In this document: one piece after another, positions 18,703-27,451 of the stretch | How positions within the stretch are numbered: the stretch's first letter is position 1 | Layout: every line of letters starts with the position of its first letter | NCBI RefSeq assembly: GCF_018127805.1 | Contig: NZ_CP072334.1 | Coordinates: 1,528,001 to 1,592,000 of the forward strand | Direction of reading: 5' to 3' | Length of the DNA: 64,000 nucleotides | Source: Prevotella sp. oral taxon 475 | GTDB taxonomy: Bacteria > Bacteroidota > Bacteroidia > Bacteroidales > Bacteroidaceae | The notes under the pieces: model-generated | Told to the model about the DNA's origin: nothing | Database searches by the model: none | What the model saw: the letters and a program-made list of their open reading frames with translations, nothing else | Position numbers and translations under genes: made by a program

Positions 18703-19449
18703 ATGAAATTTATCGGTATTATTCCAGCTCGTTACGGTTCTTCTCGCTTTCCGGGCAAGCCGCTCGCTCTGCTTGGCGGTAAGCCTGTCGTTCAACATGT
18801 CTATGAAAAGGTAGCGCAGGTTTTGGACGCAACTTTTGTGGCAACGGACGATGAGCGTATCTATCGAAAGGTTGTGGAATTCGGCGGACAAGCCGTGATG
18901 ACTTCTCCTCACCATAAGAGTGGAACTGACCGCATCTGCGAGGCGGTGGAGAAAATCGGCGGCGACTTCGAGGTTGTGGTGAATATTCAAGGTGACGAAC
19001 CGTTTATCCAACGGCGACAGATTGATTCGGTCTGTGCATGCTTCGACGACGAGAACACTCAGATTGCAACGTTGGGCATTCCGTTCAAGACGATGGAGGA
19101 GATGGAGAATCCCAATTCGCCCAAAATCGTGGTCGACAATCGAGGAGAAGCTCTTTATTTCTCTCGGTCGGTGATACCCTTTGTTCGCGGAGAAGAACGG
19201 AAGGATTGGCTCCGGGCTTATCCTTTTCTCAAACACTTGGGCATCTATGCCTATCGCCGCGAAATTCTCTCGGCAATTACTCGTCTGCCGCAGTCGTCGC
19301 TCGAACAGGCAGAAAGCCTCGAACAACTGCGCTGGCTGCAAAACGGATTCCGCATCAAGGTGGGACAAACCGATATTGAAACCGTAGGCATTGACACGCC
19401 CGAAGATTTACAACGCGCCGAGATGTTTCTCGCTCAATCAAAGCGGTAA
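18703..19449 (+). CDS. kdsB: 3-deoxy-manno-octulosonate cytidylyltransferase
   Basis: KdsB (248 aa) activates Kdo with CTP for lipid A-core synthesis. The N-terminus MKFIGIIPARYGSSRFPGKPLALLGGKPVV is diagnostic, followed by FVATDDERIY, NIQGDEPFI and HLGIYAYRRE. An ATG four codons upstream (18691) is possible, but relatives begin at MKFIGII. Confidence 0.95.
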   Translation: MKFIGIIPARYGSSRFPGKPLALLGGKPVVQHVYEKVAQVLDATFVATDDERIYRKVVEFGGQAVMTSPHHKSGTDRICEAVEKIGGDFEVVVNIQGDEPFIQRRQIDSVCACFDDENTQIATLGIPFKTMEEMENPNSPKIVVDNRGEALYFSRSVIPFVRGEERKDWLRAYPFLKHLGIYAYRREILSAITRLPQSSLEQAESLEQLRWLQNGFRIKVGQTDIETVGIDTPEDLQRAEMFLAQSKR

Positions 19450-19481
19450 ACTTTTTCTCCTTATTCTCAATTATAAAAAGC

Positions 19482-20162
19482 ATGAAGATCAAAGTATGCG
19501 GCATGCGCGATACCGAAAATATCTGCGCAGTGTCTCAGTTGGACATCCATTTGATGGGATTTGTATTTCATCCGCAAAACGAACGCTATGTAAAAATGAT
19601 TTCATCGCGGGCGGGCATCATCCCCGACTATAGCGAAGAGCAATTCAAACGGGCTCGCGGACAGGCAGAGAAAGTTTTTCCGAGTCGCATCAAACGGGTC
19701 GGGGTGTTTGTAGACGATATGCCCCAAAATATTGTTACCCGCGTTTACAATTACGCTCTCGACTATGTCCAATTGGACGGGAACGAGTCGGCCGTGGCGT
19801 GCCGCAATCTGCGTAGTACGCTTCATCCTGATATCCAACCGGGTATTCAGCTCATCAAAACCATCGCCGTCAACAATGCAGACGATCTGCTGCGCTGCGA
19901 GGAATATACCGGAGCGGTAGATCTTTTTCTTTTCGACATGCTATGCGGACAGAAGAACTGGAATCTGCTCGAGGCCTATCACGGCGAGATTCCCTTTCTG
20001 CTCAGCGGCGACATCGGTCCCGACTCTCTCGAAGGACTCAAGCAGTTTTCTCATCCTCATTTCGAGGGAATCAACCTCAATCACTGTTTTGAAACTTCAC
20101 CCGGAGTAAAAGATGTGGAACGCTTGCGCCAATTCATTGCCGAAGTGGGAAAGCTATCCTAA
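19482..20162 (+). CDS. trpF: Phosphoribosylanthranilate isomerase
   Basis: TrpF (226 aa) is a TIM-barrel enzyme of tryptophan synthesis. It shows the catalytic cysteine in MKIKVCGMRD, the family segment GFVFHPQNERYV, RVGVFVDDM, DYVQLDGNE, the catalytic aspartate in LFLFDMLCG, the phosphate loop LLSGDIGPDS and FETSPGVKD at the end. No other trp structural gene is nearby except the glutaminase subunit 25 bp downstream, so the trp genes are split in this genome. Confidence 0.88.
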   Translation: MKIKVCGMRDTENICAVSQLDIHLMGFVFHPQNERYVKMISSRAGIIPDYSEEQFKRARGQAEKVFPSRIKRVGVFVDDMPQNIVTRVYNYALDYVQLDGNESAVACRNLRSTLHPDIQPGIQLIKTIAVNNADDLLRCEEYTGAVDLFLFDMLCGQKNWNLLEAYHGEIPFLLSGDIGPDSLEGLKQFSHPHFEGINLNHCFETSPGVKDVERLRQFIAEVGKLS

Positions 20163-20187
20163 TGTTCTGACAAAAGATCTGCTTGAT

Positions 20188-20751
20188 ATGCGCACCGTCA
20201 TCATCGATAGTTACGACTCTTTCACCTACAACCTGGCACATCTTGTAAGAGAACTCGGCGCAGACGTGACCATCCTACACAACGACGAATTCTCGCTCAA
20301 CGCACTCAAGTCTTTCGACAACATCATTCTCAGTCCCGGCCCCGGCATTCCCTCGGAAGCGGGTCTCCTCCTCGATGTCATTCGGACTTATGCGGACCGT
20401 AAGCCCATTCTTGGCGTTTGCCTCGGACATCAGGCGATAGGCGAAGCATTTGGAGCAAAACTCACCCGTCTCGAAGAGGTTTATCACGGTGTGGCTACCA
20501 TGGGTACACAGCTCGGTAACGACCCCATCTTCGCAGGCCTACCCGCAAAAATCACGATGGGGCGGTATCACAGTTGGGTGGTAGATCGCGCCGATTTTCC
20601 CGACGCTCTCGAAATTACTGCTATCAGCGACGAAGGACATATTATGGCTCTGCGCCATCAAAAGTACCATCTCCATGGCATTCAGTTTCACCCCGAGAGT
20701 GTGCTCACCAAAGACGGACACACCATCCTTTCCAACTGGCTACGACTTTGA
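20188..20751 (+). CDS. Anthranilate/aminodeoxychorismate synthase glutaminase subunit
   Basis: This class I glutamine amidotransferase (187 aa) supplies ammonia to TrpE or PabB. The N-terminus IDSYDSFTYNLAHLVRELG, the SPGPGIPSEAG loop, the nucleophile in GVCLGHQAIGEAFG and the His-Glu pair in GIQFHPESVLT are all present. Its partner synthase is not in the window, so TrpG and PabA cannot be separated; the neighbour trpF favours tryptophan. The ATG at 20188 agrees with family N-termini and avoids overlap with trpF. Confidence 0.9.
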   Translation: MRTVIIDSYDSFTYNLAHLVRELGADVTILHNDEFSLNALKSFDNIILSPGPGIPSEAGLLLDVIRTYADRKPILGVCLGHQAIGEAFGAKLTRLEEVYHGVATMGTQLGNDPIFAGLPAKITMGRYHSWVVDRADFPDALEITAISDEGHIMALRHQKYHLHGIQFHPESVLTKDGHTILSNWLRL

Positions 20752-20821
20752 TTCTGCTCCCCTCTCTATGCCAATTCAACCGAGATAAATCCGAAATATA
20801 CACCTATTTGTCTTCCCTTTC

Positions 20822-20853
20822 TTTGGCCTTTCCAAAAGATTGTGTTACCTTTG
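20822..20853 (+). promoter_or_regulatory. Promoter TTTG-N20-TACCTTTG of lipoprotein cassette 2
   Basis: TTTG at 20822-20825 and TACCTTTG at 20846-20853 are exactly 20 bp apart. The predicted start near 20858 gives a 370-nt leader. Confidence 0.75.
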
Positions 20854-20857
20854 CCGC

Positions 20858-21228
<371 letters not shown>

Positions 21229-21468
21229 ATGAACAGAAAGCAATTCAAGAATCAACCTTACACAGCACCGCAATGTGAGGTTATTCAAACGGAAAGTGAG
21301 AGTTTTATCTGCGTCTCCGTTCGTCCCAATGGCGGCAACCCCTCGACCACCGACCCGTGGGATGAAAAGAACCATGAGGGCGGTTCCGTCTTCTTTGGCG
21401 ATGAGAGCAACGTAGCACCCTCCAAAAAGGGTTTGTGGGAAGACGATGGAGAAGAAGAAAATTATTAA
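21229..21468 (+). CDS. Small acidic protein upstream of fimbrillin-like lipoprotein (cassette 2)
   Basis: This 79-aa protein begins MNRKQFKNQPYTAPQCEVIQ, sharing MNRK, Y..P and an early E.E with the 63-aa protein at 12866. The rest is rich in glycine and acid residues and ends EDDGEEENY. No signal peptide or helix is seen and I cannot name a family. It ends 22 bp before the lipoprotein ATG. Its position in both cassettes suggests a shared role, perhaps regulatory or as a peptide precursor, but that is a guess. Confidence 0.6.
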   Translation: MNRKQFKNQPYTAPQCEVIQTESESFICVSVRPNGGNPSTTDPWDEKNHEGGSVFFGDESNVAPSKKGLWEDDGEEENY

Positions 21469-21490
21469 ACGTAAAAGAGAGACAGACACA

Positions 21491-23257
21491 ATGAAGACAA
21501 AGATGATTTTATCCTTCGCACTGTTAGCCATGCTGGCAGCTTGCAGCAACAATGATAACGTAAAGCCCGAGGATGGCGATAAAGGCAAAGTGGATATTAC
21601 GCAAGGTATTGAGTTCAAGGTAAACTTCAAAGATTTCAATACTGAAAAAGAATATGCCGGAACACGCACCACGCCAACTTCCGACACCATCAGTCGCAAA
21701 ACCATCGACCTGGGCAACAACCTGCTGGCCGAGGTAACCGTGCAACGCGACCCTGCCAGGGCTACCCGCTCCATAGCCGCCACCCGCGCATTGGAGAACG
21801 ACGACTATACGATGCTCGTATTTCAAGGCTCTTTTCCCACCTACACGCTGAAAGGGGAGATTACCGGCACATTGAAAGATGGCAAATTCACTCCAAACAT
21901 GCATTTGCGCCTGGCACCAGGCCCTTACATCTTCATGTTGCACAATAATCGTATGACCAAAGTCACCACCCCCATGGGCACGATTGGATTGAAGCTTACC
22001 CGTGACAACGCCGAAAAGGCCTTGCTGGCCCGAACCGATTATACTGTAACCGCCACACCCGACCCACAGTATGTCGATTTCCAAATGAGCCATGTGGGCT
22101 GTCGCATGCGCATTAAGTTCACCGCTTGGATGCCCATTCAAGCCTCCACCACAGCCAGCATACAAGCCTACAACTCCAATTTGCTGCCTGAGGATTGCAC
22201 CTTTGAACTACCCTACAGTGGTGATAAGTTGACTGATGGCGAACTGAATCCTCTTAACGAACCCCTCACTTTCCCTGCCAGTGCTACCACTCCTAACGCC
22301 GACGGTACCTACACCACCCAGAGTAACGAATATCTCTACTTCGTGCCCGGTACCGACATGGAAGGTTTTAAACTCAAGTTCACCGGCGGACAGATCTACA
22401 AGATGAACATGGCCGGTGCCAGCGTCAACCTCATCAGTCTTGTCGACCCCAACATTCATTCAGCCCACGTCATGGACATCAACGAGTCGTATTTGGTGAA
22501 CATTAACCTCAAATACAACTTTCTCTACTTGATGAGCGACGGCACCACCGACTTCCTTAACTCCACCCAATACACGGCCCTGCGCGCTAGCGATGGCAAA
22601 ACGAAACGCTATGTCGACAAGCAAGGCACTGTGCTCGCCACTCCCAAAGTGCCCATCGCCGTGGTGTTAAGCCAAAGCAAAGGAATGGCTGTGGCATTAA
22701 AGAACGCCAATGGAGGAGCAACAATGCAGTGGTGCAACAGCTTATATCATTTTACAAAAGTCAATATGCAATCTGTAACTAATCTAACCGATGCCTTAAA
22801 CGCTCATGAAACCAGCGGTATTGATGAAACCTGGAATGCGGGATATACTACCACTGCTGTTGTAGGAGATAAAGTAAAAGGAAACAACTCAGACTTCTAC
22901 CCATTCTATGCTGCAGCTCATTATAGTCCCGACGTAACTTATACAGGCACACCTGCTATACAATGGTATTTACCATCGTATAGCGATTTTAGATGGATTC
23001 TCCCCTTAGGCTTTGGAGATAAGGCAACAGTACTATACGCCGGTCAAACTTACAATTGGTATGGTAGTTTAGCCAATATAGCTTTTACCCAAGTAGGCGG
23101 CACTGCTATTTTTAATAGTGATGCATACTGGTCGAGCACAGAATACAATGGAAACCGTGCAGGCTATGTCAGCATACTAAACTTTGGTATGTTTTGGGGA
23201 AATTGGAATACCAAATTAACAAGTCAGCTCGTCCGCCCATTCGTGAAGTATAAATAA
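21491..23257 (+). CDS. Fimbrillin-like lipoprotein with DUF1566/C-type-lectin-like C-terminus
   Basis: The 588-aa product has lipoprotein signal MKTKMILSFALLAMLAAC (cysteine ~18). The middle part resembles Mfa-like fimbrillins: VFQGSFPTYTLKGEITGTLKDGKF, APGPYIFMLHNNRM, SHVGCRMRIKFTA, EYLYFVPGTDMEGFKLKFTGG. The C-terminal domain has IAVVLSQSKGMAVALK, IQWYLPSYSDFRWIL, YWSSTEYNGNRAGYVSILNFG and the closing LVRPFVKYK, a pattern of DUF1566/formylglycine-enzyme-like lectin folds. The codons around 23130-23200 are rich in Asn, Tyr and Gly. The frame is open to 21446, but the ATG at 21491 gives the proper signal peptide. Confidence 0.78.
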   Translation: MKTKMILSFALLAMLAACSNNDNVKPEDGDKGKVDITQGIEFKVNFKDFNTEKEYAGTRTTPTSDTISRKTIDLGNNLLAEVTVQRDPARATRSIAATRALENDDYTMLVFQGSFPTYTLKGEITGTLKDGKFTPNMHLRLAPGPYIFMLHNNRMTKVTTPMGTIGLKLTRDNAEKALLARTDYTVTATPDPQYVDFQMSHVGCRMRIKFTAWMPIQASTTASIQAYNSNLLPEDCTFELPYSGDKLTDGELNPLNEPLTFPASATTPNADGTYTTQSNEYLYFVPGTDMEGFKLKFTGGQIYKMNMAGASVNLISLVDPNIHSAHVMDINESYLVNINLKYNFLYLMSDGTTDFLNSTQYTALRASDGKTKRYVDKQGTVLATPKVPIAVVLSQSKGMAVALKNANGGATMQWCNSLYHFTKVNMQSVTNLTDALNAHETSGIDETWNAGYTTTAVVGDKVKGNNSDFYPFYAAAHYSPDVTYTGTPAIQWYLPSYSDFRWILPLGFGDKATVLYAGQTYNWYGSLANIAFTQVGGTAIFNSDAYWSSTEYNGNRAGYVSILNFGMFWGNWNTKLTSQLVRPFVKYK

Positions 23258-23310
23258 CAAAGATGCAACAAGATGGCAACACAAGTTCAAAACCTTTTAT
23301 ATAAGGAACT

Positions 23311-23402
23311 GTCGAGGATTGATATAAGGAAAGGTCGAGGACTCCTTATATCAAAGGTCGAGGATTCCTTATAGGAAAGGTGGAGAACTTCTTATAGGCG
23401 TT
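23311..23402 (+). repeat. Short tandem array, 4 copies of a 23-bp unit
   Basis: GTCGAGGA-type cores start at 23311, 23334, 23357 and 23380, each 23 bp apart; the unit is close to GTCGAGGATTCCTTATAGGAAAG. CCTTATAGG/CCTATAAGG-like segments make each unit partly self-complementary. It lies between the lipoprotein and HU-like genes. The rest of this 230-bp gap shows nothing recognisable. Confidence 0.8.
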
Positions 23403-23487
23403 GCCAAGAACATCATAGACCCATATCACAAACGGAGTAGCGCACAGCTGTGCGCACTCCCTATTTAATAACTAAAATTTAAACCGT

Positions 23488-23916
23488 ATGATTACTTTCA
23501 AAGTCATCGAGAGCGTCCTGCGTATAGGACCTCGCAAAGGCCAAAAGGCCTACAGTGCCGTGCCCAAAGCTCCTACAAAGTTTGGTGTAGACTGGTTGAT
23601 TAGCCGCATTGTGCGCGAAACCTCGTTGAGCGAAGGCGATGTGCGCAACGTACTCATCACCCTGCGCAACATCATCATCGAGGTGGTGACCCTCGGCGGT
23701 TCGCTCGATCTGGGCGACATCTTCTCTTTACGCACCACCATCCCCTCGAAGATGGAAGCCAAAGAGACAGATGTTACCGCTCTCTCGCTGAAGCGGCCCC
23801 GCATCATCGTATCGTGGAAAGACCCCATTCGCAAAGCCCTTGGCAAAATTGAGGTAGAGATAGACAATCCCAAACGAAGAGAAATGAACAAAAAACCGAA
23901 AACGCCGAAGCCGTAG
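23488..23916 (+). CDS. HU-like DNA-binding protein
   Basis: The 142-aa protein matches the HU/IHF-like proteins of Bacteroidota: FGVDWLISRIVRETSLSEGDVRNVLITLRN forms the helical body and GGSLDLGDIFSLRTTI the start of the beta-arm region. The C-terminus is lysine- and proline-rich (MNKKPKTPKP). It probably binds DNA non-specifically. A strong terminator follows at 23968-24003. Confidence 0.82.
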   Translation: MITFKVIESVLRIGPRKGQKAYSAVPKAPTKFGVDWLISRIVRETSLSEGDVRNVLITLRNIIIEVVTLGGSLDLGDIFSLRTTIPSKMEAKETDVTALSLKRPRIIVSWKDPIRKALGKIEVEIDNPKRREMNKKPKTPKP

Positions 23917-23967
23917 AGCCTCGCCCTGTCTCTTTAAAGGATATTCTCCTTTAGGTTAAGAGTATGA

Positions 23968-24003
23968 AGAAACGCTGTAGAGCTTTGGCTCTACAGCGTT
24001 TCT
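23968..24003 (+). terminator. Rho-independent terminator after HU-like gene
   Basis: A perfect 16-bp stem (AGAAACGCTGTAGAGC with its complement) encloses a TTTG loop and is followed by TTG. It ends the rightward HU-like transcript and lies downstream of the leftward tRNA gene, so it could serve both. Confidence 0.85.
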
Positions 24004-24058
24004 TTGTGCATTTGAATATGCTGTTCACCTCATCATGAAAGTCTTGATGTGGAGTTTG

Positions 24059-24145
24059 CGGAAGCTGGGGGATTCGAACCCCCGGTACGGTAACCCGTAC
24101 GTCAGTTTAGCAAACTGGTGGTTTCAGCCACTCACCCAAACTTCC
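24059..24145 (-). tRNA. tRNA-Ser (anticodon GCT)
   Basis: The minus strand folds as a class II tRNA. The acceptor GGAAGTT pairs with AGCTTCC, the anticodon stem-loop is CAGTTTGCTAAACTG with anticodon GCT, the long variable arm GTACGGGTTACCGTAC is typical of Ser, and the T loop is GGGGGTTCGAATCCCCC. The discriminator is G, and CCA is not encoded. It reads AGC/AGU codons. Its own promoter lies at 24188-24219. Confidence 0.95.
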
Positions 24146-24187
24146 TTTATTTTACTTTCAAACAGCACATTGTTTGCAAATGCTGTG

Positions 24188-24219
24188 CAAAGGTATCGTT
24201 TTTTTTCATTTAGCCCAAA
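24188..24219 (-). promoter_or_regulatory. Promoter TTTG-N20-TACCTTTG for tRNA-Ser
   Basis: On the minus strand TTTG (24219-24216) and TACCTTTG (24195-24188) are separated by exactly 20 bp. The upstream element lies inside the 3' end of the tcdA-like gene (stop at 24206). Transcription would start near 24181, about 36 nt before the tRNA. Confidence 0.75.
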
Positions 24220-25090
24220 TGTTTTCCTCTCTTTTTTCAGGGCTAAGGCCACTTTCTCCTTGGAAATGCCGATTGCATAGGTTCTCTTCATGGCCTCTTT
24301 CGGTTGGGGTCTTTCCTTCCTCGGCCTGGTTCTGCGCTATCTTGATGAGATCTTTCACCACCTCGGCTCCCACGATAATGCCCGCAGCGGCCGGCACAAA
24401 GGCGTTGCTGGCCGGCATTTTGCGACGCTCGGTGGGTTGTTGTGTCACGTCATCCAGACCGATAGCAGAAGCAGAAGAGACGTTTGTCTCGGTTTCCACC
24501 GGCAACAGGGGTTCTTCTTCGCTGTAAACCACTTTCAGACGATGGATATCCATCTTGCGCAGCTTCTTTCGTATCACCTTTGCCAGTGGGTCTATCTTGG
24601 TTTGGTAGATGTCGGCCACTCTAAAAGCCGTTGCGTCGAGTTTATAGGCTGCCCCCATACACGAAATGAGTGGCACGCGCAGGTGGTGACATCGCCGGAT
24701 GAGTTCAAGTTTAGCCGTGACCGTATCGATACAATCTACCACGTAATCAAACTGTGAAAGGTCTACCTCGTCTGCATTTTGCGGCATGTAAAACATTCGA
24801 TGCTTGTGCACTTGGCAACTGCTGTTAATGTCGCGGATGCGTTCTTCGGCTACATCTACCTTGTGTCTGCCCACGGTAGAGAGCAAAGCGTAGAGTTGCC
24901 GATTGATGTTGGTGGGGCAAACACGGTCGTCGTCGAAGATTTCCAGCGTTCCTATACCACTCCGAGCCAGCACTTCCACGGCATATCCACCAACGCCACC
25001 CATACCGAACACAGCTACACGTGCCCTTTCCAGGGCCTTCATCGCCGAGGTTCCGAGCAACATTCGGGTTCTTGAAAATTGATTTTGCAT
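24206..25090 (-). CDS. tcdA: ThiF/E1-like tRNA threonylcarbamoyladenosine dehydratase
   Basis: The 294-aa enzyme cyclises t6A37 in tRNAs using ATP. N-terminal FSRTRMLLGTSAMKALERARVAVFGMGGVGGYAVEVLARSG gives the adenylation Rossmann fold, and FDDDRVCPTNINRQLYA and FDYVVDCIDTVTAKLELI follow, as in TcdA/CsdL. The lysine-rich end and VGAEVVKDLIKI are typical. The frame is open to 25111, but the -7 box at 25109-25116 lies there, so MQNQFSRTR at 25090 is chosen. The tail after ~265 is low in conservation and mostly polar. Confidence 0.9.
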   Translation of the reverse strand: MQNQFSRTRMLLGTSAMKALERARVAVFGMGGVGGYAVEVLARSGIGTLEIFDDDRVCPTNINRQLYALLSTVGRHKVDVAEERIRDINSSCQVHKHRMFYMPQNADEVDLSQFDYVVDCIDTVTAKLELIRRCHHLRVPLISCMGAAYKLDATAFRVADIYQTKIDPLAKVIRKKLRKMDIHRLKVVYSEEEPLLPVETETNVSSASAIGLDDVTQQPTERRKMPASNAFVPAAAGIIVGAEVVKDLIKIAQNQAEEGKTPTERGHEENLCNRHFQGESGLSPEKREENIWAK

Positions 25091-25108
25091 GTCTTCAATA
25101 TTTATCTG

Positions 25109-25116
25109 CAAAGGTA
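25109..25116 (-). promoter_or_regulatory. -7 box (TACCTTTG) for tcdA
   Basis: The minus strand reads ACGTACCTTTGCAGATAAAT, 18 nt before the ATG at 25090. It rules out the ATG at 25111. Confidence 0.6.
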
Positions 25117-25201
25117 CGTAAAAGTGGATGACAAGGCTTCTGTGCCCTTTGTTTTTTACGCTTTCGGGCAGAAAGGCAAGTCTACGGCGTGCATTTTTTC
25201 G

Positions 25202-25209
25202 TAACTTTG
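25202..25209 (+). promoter_or_regulatory. -7 box (TAACTTTG) for binding-protein gene
   Basis: TAACTTTG ends only 9 nt before the ATG at 25219, so the 5' untranslated region would be about five nt. Confidence 0.55.
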
Positions 25210-25218
25210 CCCGTGATT

Positions 25219-26349
25219 ATGAGAAAGATAGCCTGTTTATTCGGTCTTTTTCTCCTGATTGTGGCCTGCACGGGTAGGAAAACGGGAGAAAATCTGCAAG
25301 GTGGAGATACCTTGCCTATGAAGTATGCCGAGAATCTTTGTATCGTCAAATATCGGCATTTCACCCTTGTTGAACTCAAAAATCCTTGGAAAGCACATCG
25401 CCTTCTGCATCGTTACATTCTGCTCCATCAAGGCGATTCGGCCTACCGTGGAGCTTTGCCCAAGGGGACACTGATTTCTCGCACAGTGCATCGGGCGGTT
25501 GTGTTCACCACGGCACATGCTGCGCTACTTCAAATGCTGGGCGTGCAAAACAGAATAGCAGGTGTATGCGATTTGAAGTATATGCTTCTGCCGGAGCTCA
25601 AACGGAGAGTGAACAAAGGAAACCTCGTCGACTGCGGCGATGCGATGGCTCCGGATGTGGAGAAGATAGTGAGTTTGCAGGCCGATGCCCTATTGCTCTC
25701 GCCGTTTGAAAACAGCGGTGGATATGGCACGTTGGAGAAAACGGGGATTCCCATCATCGAGTGTGCCGACTATATGGAGACCTCGCCGTTGGGGCGAGCT
25801 GAATGGATGAAGTTCTACGGTTTGCTTTTCGGGTGTGAAGATCAGGCCGATTCGCTTTTCAAGGTGGTGGAAGCACGCTATCTTTATTTCAAATCAAGAG
25901 CCTCGAAAACCCGATATGCACCCTCTGTGCTCACCGAACGAAAGACAGGTAGCACCTGGTATGTACCGGGAGGAAGGAGCACGGTGGGAAGAATGCTGCG
26001 TGATGCGCATGCCGCCTACCCTTTCGCGGACGACCATCACAGCGGAAGTCTATCCCTACCCTTTGAAAGCGTACTTGAAAAAGGAGGCGAGGCTGACTTC
26101 TGGATGATCAAATACAACTCAACAACTCCGTTCACCTACGCCGATTTGCTGGCCGAATATCATGGATATGCCGCCCTGAAAGCTTTTAAAAACAAACAAG
26201 TGTTTGGCTGCAATGCCTCGGTTGTTCCCTTTTTCGAGGAAACACCCTTCCGCCCTGACCTTCTTCTGCGCGACTATCTCTTGATTTTACACCCCGAAGA
26301 ACGAACTTTTTTAGGAAATCTTCGCTATTTCTCGCCCCTCCAACGATGA
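25219..26349 (+). CDS. Periplasmic binding protein of iron/cobalamin-type ABC importer
   Basis: This lipoprotein of 376 aa has signal MRKIACLFGLFLLIVAC (cysteine 17) and a BtuF/FepB-type fold: VVFTTAHAALLQMLGVQNRIAGVCD, NLVDCGDAMAPDVEKIVSLQADALLLSPFENSG, TGIPIIECADYMETSPLGRAEWMKFYG. It would capture a siderophore, haem or corrinoid at the outer face of the inner membrane; the ligand is not readable. Its stop overlaps the permease start by 4 bp. No ATPase gene follows the pair. The ATG at 25189 precedes the promoter box and is rejected. Confidence 0.85.
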   Translation: MRKIACLFGLFLLIVACTGRKTGENLQGGDTLPMKYAENLCIVKYRHFTLVELKNPWKAHRLLHRYILLHQGDSAYRGALPKGTLISRTVHRAVVFTTAHAALLQMLGVQNRIAGVCDLKYMLLPELKRRVNKGNLVDCGDAMAPDVEKIVSLQADALLLSPFENSGGYGTLEKTGIPIIECADYMETSPLGRAEWMKFYGLLFGCEDQADSLFKVVEARYLYFKSRASKTRYAPSVLTERKTGSTWYVPGGRSTVGRMLRDAHAAYPFADDHHSGSLSLPFESVLEKGGEADFWMIKYNSTTPFTYADLLAEYHGYAALKAFKNKQVFGCNASVVPFFEETPFRPDLLLRDYLLILHPEERTFLGNLRYFSPLQR

Positions 26350-27341
26350 CCAAACAACTGTTTCTTCTCCTCTTCATCCTTCTTCTTTTTGTGCTTCATC
26401 TGGCTATCGGCACCGTCAGTATTCCTCTAACCGACGTCTTTGACATCCTCTTAGGACAGCCTGCGAGGCACGAGAGTTGGCGATTCATCGTGCTCGAGTC
26501 TCGACTTCCACAAGCTCTGACGGCTCTTCTCTGCGGTGCGGCTTTGGCTGTGAGCGGTTTGATGTTACAAACAGCCTTTCATAATCCTCTTGCCGGTCCG
26601 GCCATCTTTGGCATCAACAGCGGTGCGGCCCTTGGTGCGGCCCTTGTAATGCTGCTTTTCGGCGGAAGTCTTTCCATCGATTCTTTCACCATCAGCGGCT
26701 TTGCAGCCATTCTTCTCGCAGCTTTTGCCGGTGCGATGCTCGTTACGCTCATCCTATTGGGCTTCTCTACGCGTGTTCGCAACAGTGTTTCGTTGCTCAT
26801 CGTGGGTTTAATGATAGGCTATCTGGCCTCATCGGCCATCTCTCTGCTCAACTTTTTCGCCACCGAAGAGGGCGTTAAGTCCTATTTGATTTGGGGGATG
26901 GGCAACTTCGGAGGCGTTTCTCTTGCCCGTATGCCCCTGTTTGCGGGCATTGTCATCCTGGGATTGCTGGCCTCTTTGCTACTCGTCAAACCCTTGAATG
27001 CCCTTCTTCTGGGCGAGCAGTATGCCGAAAGTCTGGGCTTCCACATCCAGCACACGCGCCATCTGCTGCTATCTGTCACCGGTCTTCTCACAGCCGTAAC
27101 GACAGCCTTTTGCGGTCCGATAGCTTTTATCGGACTGGCTGTGCCCCATTTGGCCCGACTCTTCATCCAAACAGAGAATCATCGCCGTCTGCTCCCCACC
27201 ACTCTACTCCTGGGTTCGGCCATTGCTCTCCTCTGTTCCTTGCTTTGCTATCTTCCAGGAAGCCAAGGCATCATTCCACTCAACGCCGTAACACCTCTCA
27301 TCGGCGCGCCGGTGATGGTCTATCTGATGGTGAAACGCTAA
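26346..27341 (+). CDS. FecCD/BtuC-family ABC importer permease
   Basis: This polytopic inner-membrane permease (331 aa, about nine to ten helices) has the family landmarks SRLPQALTALLCGAALAVSGLMLQTAFHNPLAGPAIFGINSGAALGAAL and the end segment FCGPIAFIGLAVPHLARLF, which contacts the ATPase. It forms the channel for the binding protein encoded directly upstream. Only a bidirectional terminator and rpoD follow, so the ATP-binding subunit must be encoded elsewhere. Confidence 0.92.
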   Translation: MTKQLFLLLFILLLFVLHLAIGTVSIPLTDVFDILLGQPARHESWRFIVLESRLPQALTALLCGAALAVSGLMLQTAFHNPLAGPAIFGINSGAALGAALVMLLFGGSLSIDSFTISGFAAILLAAFAGAMLVTLILLGFSTRVRNSVSLLIVGLMIGYLASSAISLLNFFATEEGVKSYLIWGMGNFGGVSLARMPLFAGIVILGLLASLLLVKPLNALLLGEQYAESLGFHIQHTRHLLLSVTGLLTAVTTAFCGPIAFIGLAVPHLARLFIQTENHRRLLPTTLLLGSAIALLCSLLCYLPGSQGIIPLNAVTPLIGAPVMVYLMVKR

Positions 27342-27397
27342 CCGGAACAACGCCTTGCCCCATCGGCCAGACGAGCAAACAATCCGCAGAAAAACAG

Positions 27398-27435
27398 AAA
27401 AAGGGCAGGAAACATCGATGTCTCCTGCCCTTTTT
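27398..27435. terminator. Bidirectional terminator between permease and rpoD
   Basis: AAAAAGGGCAGGA pairs with TCCTGCCCTTTTT around an 12-nt loop. A and T runs on both sides let it work for the convergent permease and rpoD transcripts. Confidence 0.85.
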
Positions 27436-27451
27436 GCCTATCACTTCAATT

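Noticed and set aside
21491..23257. Diversity-generating retroelement
   Set aside because: The lectin-like C-terminus fits a target protein, but no reverse transcriptase, accessory gene or template repeat is visible here; kept only as a question.
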